Shown here: in pieces, positions 61,124 through 64,000 of the stretch
How the letters are laid out: each line of letters starts with the position of its first letter
Numbering within the stretch: position 1 is the first letter of the stretch
Source: Parabacteroides goldsteinii
GTDB lineage: Bacteria; Bacteroidota; Bacteroidia; Bacteroidales; Tannerellaceae
Reading direction: 5' to 3'
Length of the DNA: 64,000 nucleotides
NCBI RefSeq assembly: GCF_015550595.1
Contig: NZ_JADNBB010000002.1
Location: forward strand, 186,001 to 250,000
Notes under the pieces: model-generated
Told to the model about the DNA's origin: nothing
The model's database searches: none
The model's input: the letters and a program-made list of their open reading frames with translations, nothing else
Made by a program: the position numbers and the translations under genes

Positions 61124-64000
61124 ATGTTTAAGTTAAATTGGAAATTATTTCCGGTATTAGCTGCATTTGGTGTATATAATATTGCGTATGCACAAGCAGA
61201 AAAGCTGGATTTGGCTGTAAGGAACAGAACGTTAAAACAGTTCATTACACAAATAGAGAAAGAAACGGATTATACTTTTATGTTGGACCAAACGGTTGAC
61301 CAGAATCAAAAGATCACAATTGATAGCCAGCAGGAGAGTTTGGAAGATATTTTGGCGAAGGCTTTTGCCGGAAAACAAATTAGTTACGAAATTGTTGGTA
61401 AACAGATTATTTTGAAATTACCACATACTACCCAAACGAATCAAATAAAGAAGATTACTGGAGTAATCAAGGACCAAAATGGGGAACCTGTTATCGGAGC
61501 AAATGTGTCTGTAAAAGGTACAGCTATAGGCACGATTACAGATCTTGATGGAAACTTTATGCTGGAAGTACCGGAGGATGCAATAATTTCTGTTTCTTAT
61601 ATAGGTTATGTATCTCAGGAAGTTAAAGTTGGTAATAAAACTTTGTTGAATATATCTTTAAAAGAAGATTTACAAACGTTGGATGAGATTGTAGTTGTTG
61701 GATACGGAACACAGAAAAAGGTAAATTTGACAGGAGCTGTTACAGCTGTTTCCGGGGAAGAAATGACAAAACGTCCAGTGACGAATACTTCAACTATGCT
61801 GCAAGGACAAATTCCCGGATTGCGTGTCGTTCAAGGTACAGGACAACCTGGTGATGAAAATGTTTCATTCCGTATACGTGGCGTGGGTACTTTTTCTGGA
61901 GCTGGGTCGAACCCGTTGGTTTTGGTAAATGGTGTCCCTGGTGATATGAGTGCTTTGGATCCAAGTATGATTGAAAGTGTATCTGTATTGAAAGATGCTG
62001 CTTCTTGTGCTATTTATGGTGCTAGGGCTGCAAATGGGGTAATTCTTATTACAACTAAGCAGGGAGCAACGAATGGTGATAAAGTTTCTATATCGTATAG
62101 TGGAAATTTTGCGGTACATACACCTACGAAAATGTTTGATTTGGTAACCAATTCTGCTGATTATATGACTTTGTTCAATATTGCAAAAACGAATTCTGGG
62201 GAAGGAGGTCTTTATCCGGAAGAAGAAATTGAGAAATATCGAAATTCCAATGGTTCTGTTGAGTATCCTAGCTTTGATTGGTTAGATTATACTTTTAATC
62301 CGGCATTTGTTCATCAGCATAATTTGAGTTTGGCAGGCACAGCTAATAAAACGACTTATAATGTCGCTTTAAATTTTGTGGATCAGGATGGTACCATGAA
62401 AGAATCTAATTACAAAAAGTATAATGTGACGGCTGATTTGGCTACTCAAGCAACAGATTGGATGCGGGTCGGTTTCTTTACAAATTTGATGAAAGGTGAT
62501 CGTGTTTATTATGGGCATGGTCAAGATGATGCTATTTTATCAGCTATGTCGCAGGCTCCGACGTATATGCCTTGGCTTCCAGATGACGGAACCGGTATTA
62601 GGAGGTATACAAAAAAAGCTTATGATAATGAGGTGATGAATAAAAATATGGCAATGATTTTTGAAGAAGGGCTTCATCGTCATACGGATATCAATACGGA
62701 TGTAAATACACAATTATGGTTGGATATTAATTTGGCAAAGGGGTTGACTTGGTATACTAAAGGCGCTGTAAGACAGATTAATACCAGAAGTGAATATTGG
62801 AGAGGTAATCCACAGCCGGTTTATAATTATCATACAGGAGTGATGGCAGAAATGCAAGGAGGATATGGATATTCTGTTGATGAAAATAGGACGTTTTATA
62901 CGAATCTGTATACTTATTTGAAGTATGATTTTACAACACCTAACAAAAATCATAATTTTTCATTGATGGCAGGTTATAGTATGGAGTCTAATAAGTATGA
63001 AACATTGCAGGCTTATCGAAGAGATTATGATTTTGATTTACCGACTATCGATGCAGGTGCCGGTGCTCCGAATTGGAGTAATTCTGGAAAAGTGGAAGAA
63101 TGGGCATTGATGTCTGGATTTTTCCGTGTCAACTATAATTATAAGGAGCGTTATTTGTTTGAAGCAAATGCTCGTTATGATGGTTCTTCCCGCTTGTCAC
63201 CGGAAGGACGTTGGGGATTGTTCCCTTCTTTTTCTGGCGCTTGGCGTTTGACAGAAGAATCATTTATAAAAGATTTGAATTTATCATGGTTAAATAATGC
63301 GAAGTTAAGGGCCTCTTGGGGTAAGTTGGGAAATCAGGAAATAGGATTGTATCCTTATCAAGCTATGATTTCTAAGGTTAATTCATATACGTTTGATAAA
63401 AGTGCAATTTCTTCAGCTTATACTCAAACGGCTTACGTTAATCGGGATATAGAATGGGAAACAACGACAATTGCTGATGTCGGTGTAGATTTGTCTTTCT
63501 TTAATCGGTTGAATGTAACTTTCGATTGGTATAGAAAAGAAACAGATGGAATTTTGCGTTCTGCTCAAATTTCTGGTTTGCTGGGAATGAGCGCACCAAC
63601 TATAAATGACGGAACCATGTTAGATAAGGGCATAGAACTATCTGTAGCATGGAGCGATCAAATTGCCAGAGGTCTATTTGACGGTTTGAATTATAATGTG
63701 GGATTCTATGTGGATAGGACTCGGAACACATTAAGTCATTTTGGTGTGACGGAAAAAGACGGTAAAGTGATTAGGGAAGAAGGTTTACCGTATAATTCTT
63801 ATTATATGTTGGATTGCATCGGTATTTTTGCAACTCAAGAGGAAATAGATAAGGCCCCGAAACAATATAGTGATGATACACAACCTGGCGATTTGCGTTA
63901 CCGAGATGCTAACAATGATGGAGTTGTTAATGATGATGACAGGATGTTGATTTCGGGTAGATATCCAGCTTTTGAATATGGTTTTAATGCAGGTGCCAGT
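61124..64000 (+). CDS. SusC/RagA-type TonB-dependent transporter with STN domain (partial, runs off the window)
   Basis: 959 residues are visible and the frame stays open to the last base. Signal peptide MFKLNWKLFPVLAAFGVYNI then AYAQA; STN domain (KLDLAVRNRTLKQFITQIEKE to YEIVGKQIILKLP, about 26-105); carboxypeptidase-regulatory-like domain (ITGVIKDQNGEPVIGANVSV); TonB box region LDEIVVVGYGTQKK; plug with GQIPGLRVVQGTGQPGDENV-like segments and SVLKDAASCAIYGARAANGV. The barrel portion is incomplete. The STN domain links it to the FecR protein upstream. The substrate is presumably that of the GH95-like enzyme. A SusD gene is expected just beyond the window. Confidence 0.93.
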   Translation, partial: MFKLNWKLFPVLAAFGVYNIAYAQAEKLDLAVRNRTLKQFITQIEKETDYTFMLDQTVDQNQKITIDSQQESLEDILAKAFAGKQISYEIVGKQIILKLPHTTQTNQIKKITGVIKDQNGEPVIGANVSVKGTAIGTITDLDGNFMLEVPEDAIISVSYIGYVSQEVKVGNKTLLNISLKEDLQTLDEIVVVGYGTQKKVNLTGAVTAVSGEEMTKRPVTNTSTMLQGQIPGLRVVQGTGQPGDENVSFRIRGVGTFSGAGSNPLVLVNGVPGDMSALDPSMIESVSVLKDAASCAIYGARAANGVILITTKQGATNGDKVSISYSGNFAVHTPTKMFDLVTNSADYMTLFNIAKTNSGEGGLYPEEEIEKYRNSNGSVEYPSFDWLDYTFNPAFVHQHNLSLAGTANKTTYNVALNFVDQDGTMKESNYKKYNVTADLATQATDWMRVGFFTNLMKGDRVYYGHGQDDAILSAMSQAPTYMPWLPDDGTGIRRYTKKAYDNEVMNKNMAMIFEEGLHRHTDINTDVNTQLWLDINLAKGLTWYTKGAVRQINTRSEYWRGNPQPVYNYHTGVMAEMQGGYGYSVDENRTFYTNLYTYLKYDFTTPNKNHNFSLMAGYSMESNKYETLQAYRRDYDFDLPTIDAGAGAPNWSNSGKVEEWALMSGFFRVNYNYKERYLFEANARYDGSSRLSPEGRWGLFPSFSGAWRLTEESFIKDLNLSWLNNAKLRASWGKLGNQEIGLYPYQAMISKVNSYTFDKSAISSAYTQTAYVNRDIEWETTTIADVGVDLSFFNRLNVTFDWYRKETDGILRSAQISGLLGMSAPTINDGTMLDKGIELSVAWSDQIARGLFDGLNYNVGFYVDRTRNTLSHFGVTEKDGKVIREEGLPYNSYYMLDCIGIFATQEEIDKAPKQYSDDTQPGDLRYRDANNDGVVNDDDRMLISGRYPAFEYGFNAGAS

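Noticed and set aside
1-64000. Genome-wide TAG-to-Gln recoding
   Set aside because: Several intact genes in the window end with TAG at their natural C-terminus (582, 31138, 60945).
1-64000. tRNA, rRNA, transposase or integrase genes
   Set aside because: None recognised on either strand, including beside the inverted repeats; the putative recombinase would have to be encoded elsewhere.

Overview
The window looks like a chromosomal segment of a gut Bacteroidales, most likely Parabacteroides or a close relative (inference). The evidence is three SusC/SusD-type loci, FecI/FecR-like regulator pairs, many secreted or lipoprotein glycoside hydrolases, and promoters with the Bacteroidetes -7 box TAnnTTTG. 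No rRNA, tRNA, CRISPR array, transposase or integrase is visible.

Region 1 (1-6841): the 3' end of a probable GH29 fucosidase with an F5/8C-like tail, a small secreted protein, then a leftward susC/susD pair. The susC carries an in-frame TAG where glutamine is expected. Its upstream region is bounded by 18-bp inverted repeats (17/18 identical) that enclose a consensus promoter pointing away from susC. It looks like a phase-variable promoter caught in the OFF orientation. Region 2 (6842-10560): housekeeping and detoxification genes (Nudix hydrolase with zinc ribbon, ROK sugar kinase, GyrI-like effector-binding protein, VOC protein, metallo-beta-lactamase fold hydrolase). Region 3 (10560-16745): a five-gene MacAB-TolC-type tripartite exporter operon behind a promoter with a clean dyad operator candidate.

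Region 4 (16746-56712): a large polysaccharide utilization locus. An ECF sigma factor, a FecR anti-sigma, a SusC with an STN signalling domain and a SusD are followed by at least four enzyme transcription units: two GH120 beta-xylosidase paralogues, three GH43, GH92, GH38-like, GH36-like with a LamG domain, GH2 and GH3. Two further protein families of unknown activity each occur twice. One is a six-hairpin-toroid-like protein, the other a TIM-barrel-like lipoprotein with an odd internal beta module. The duplicated sets GH120/toroid/GH43/lipoprotein suggest these families work together. The enzyme mix points to a xylose-decorated, mannose-containing glycan such as fungal glucuronoxylomannan or plant N-glycans (inference). 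A broken DUF4469-like gene lies inside this locus.

Region 5 (56760-64000): a second ECF-controlled locus in which a GH95-like enzyme sits between the sigma and anti-sigma genes. It is followed by a 28-bp perfect palindrome and a third STN-type SusC that runs off the window.

The main points of interest are the invertible-promoter candidate plus nonsense codon in the first susC, a second pair of structurally similar inverted repeats (AGTTC-N5-GAACT) in the leader of the PUL sigma factor, and the two duplicated enzyme families without an obvious assignment.
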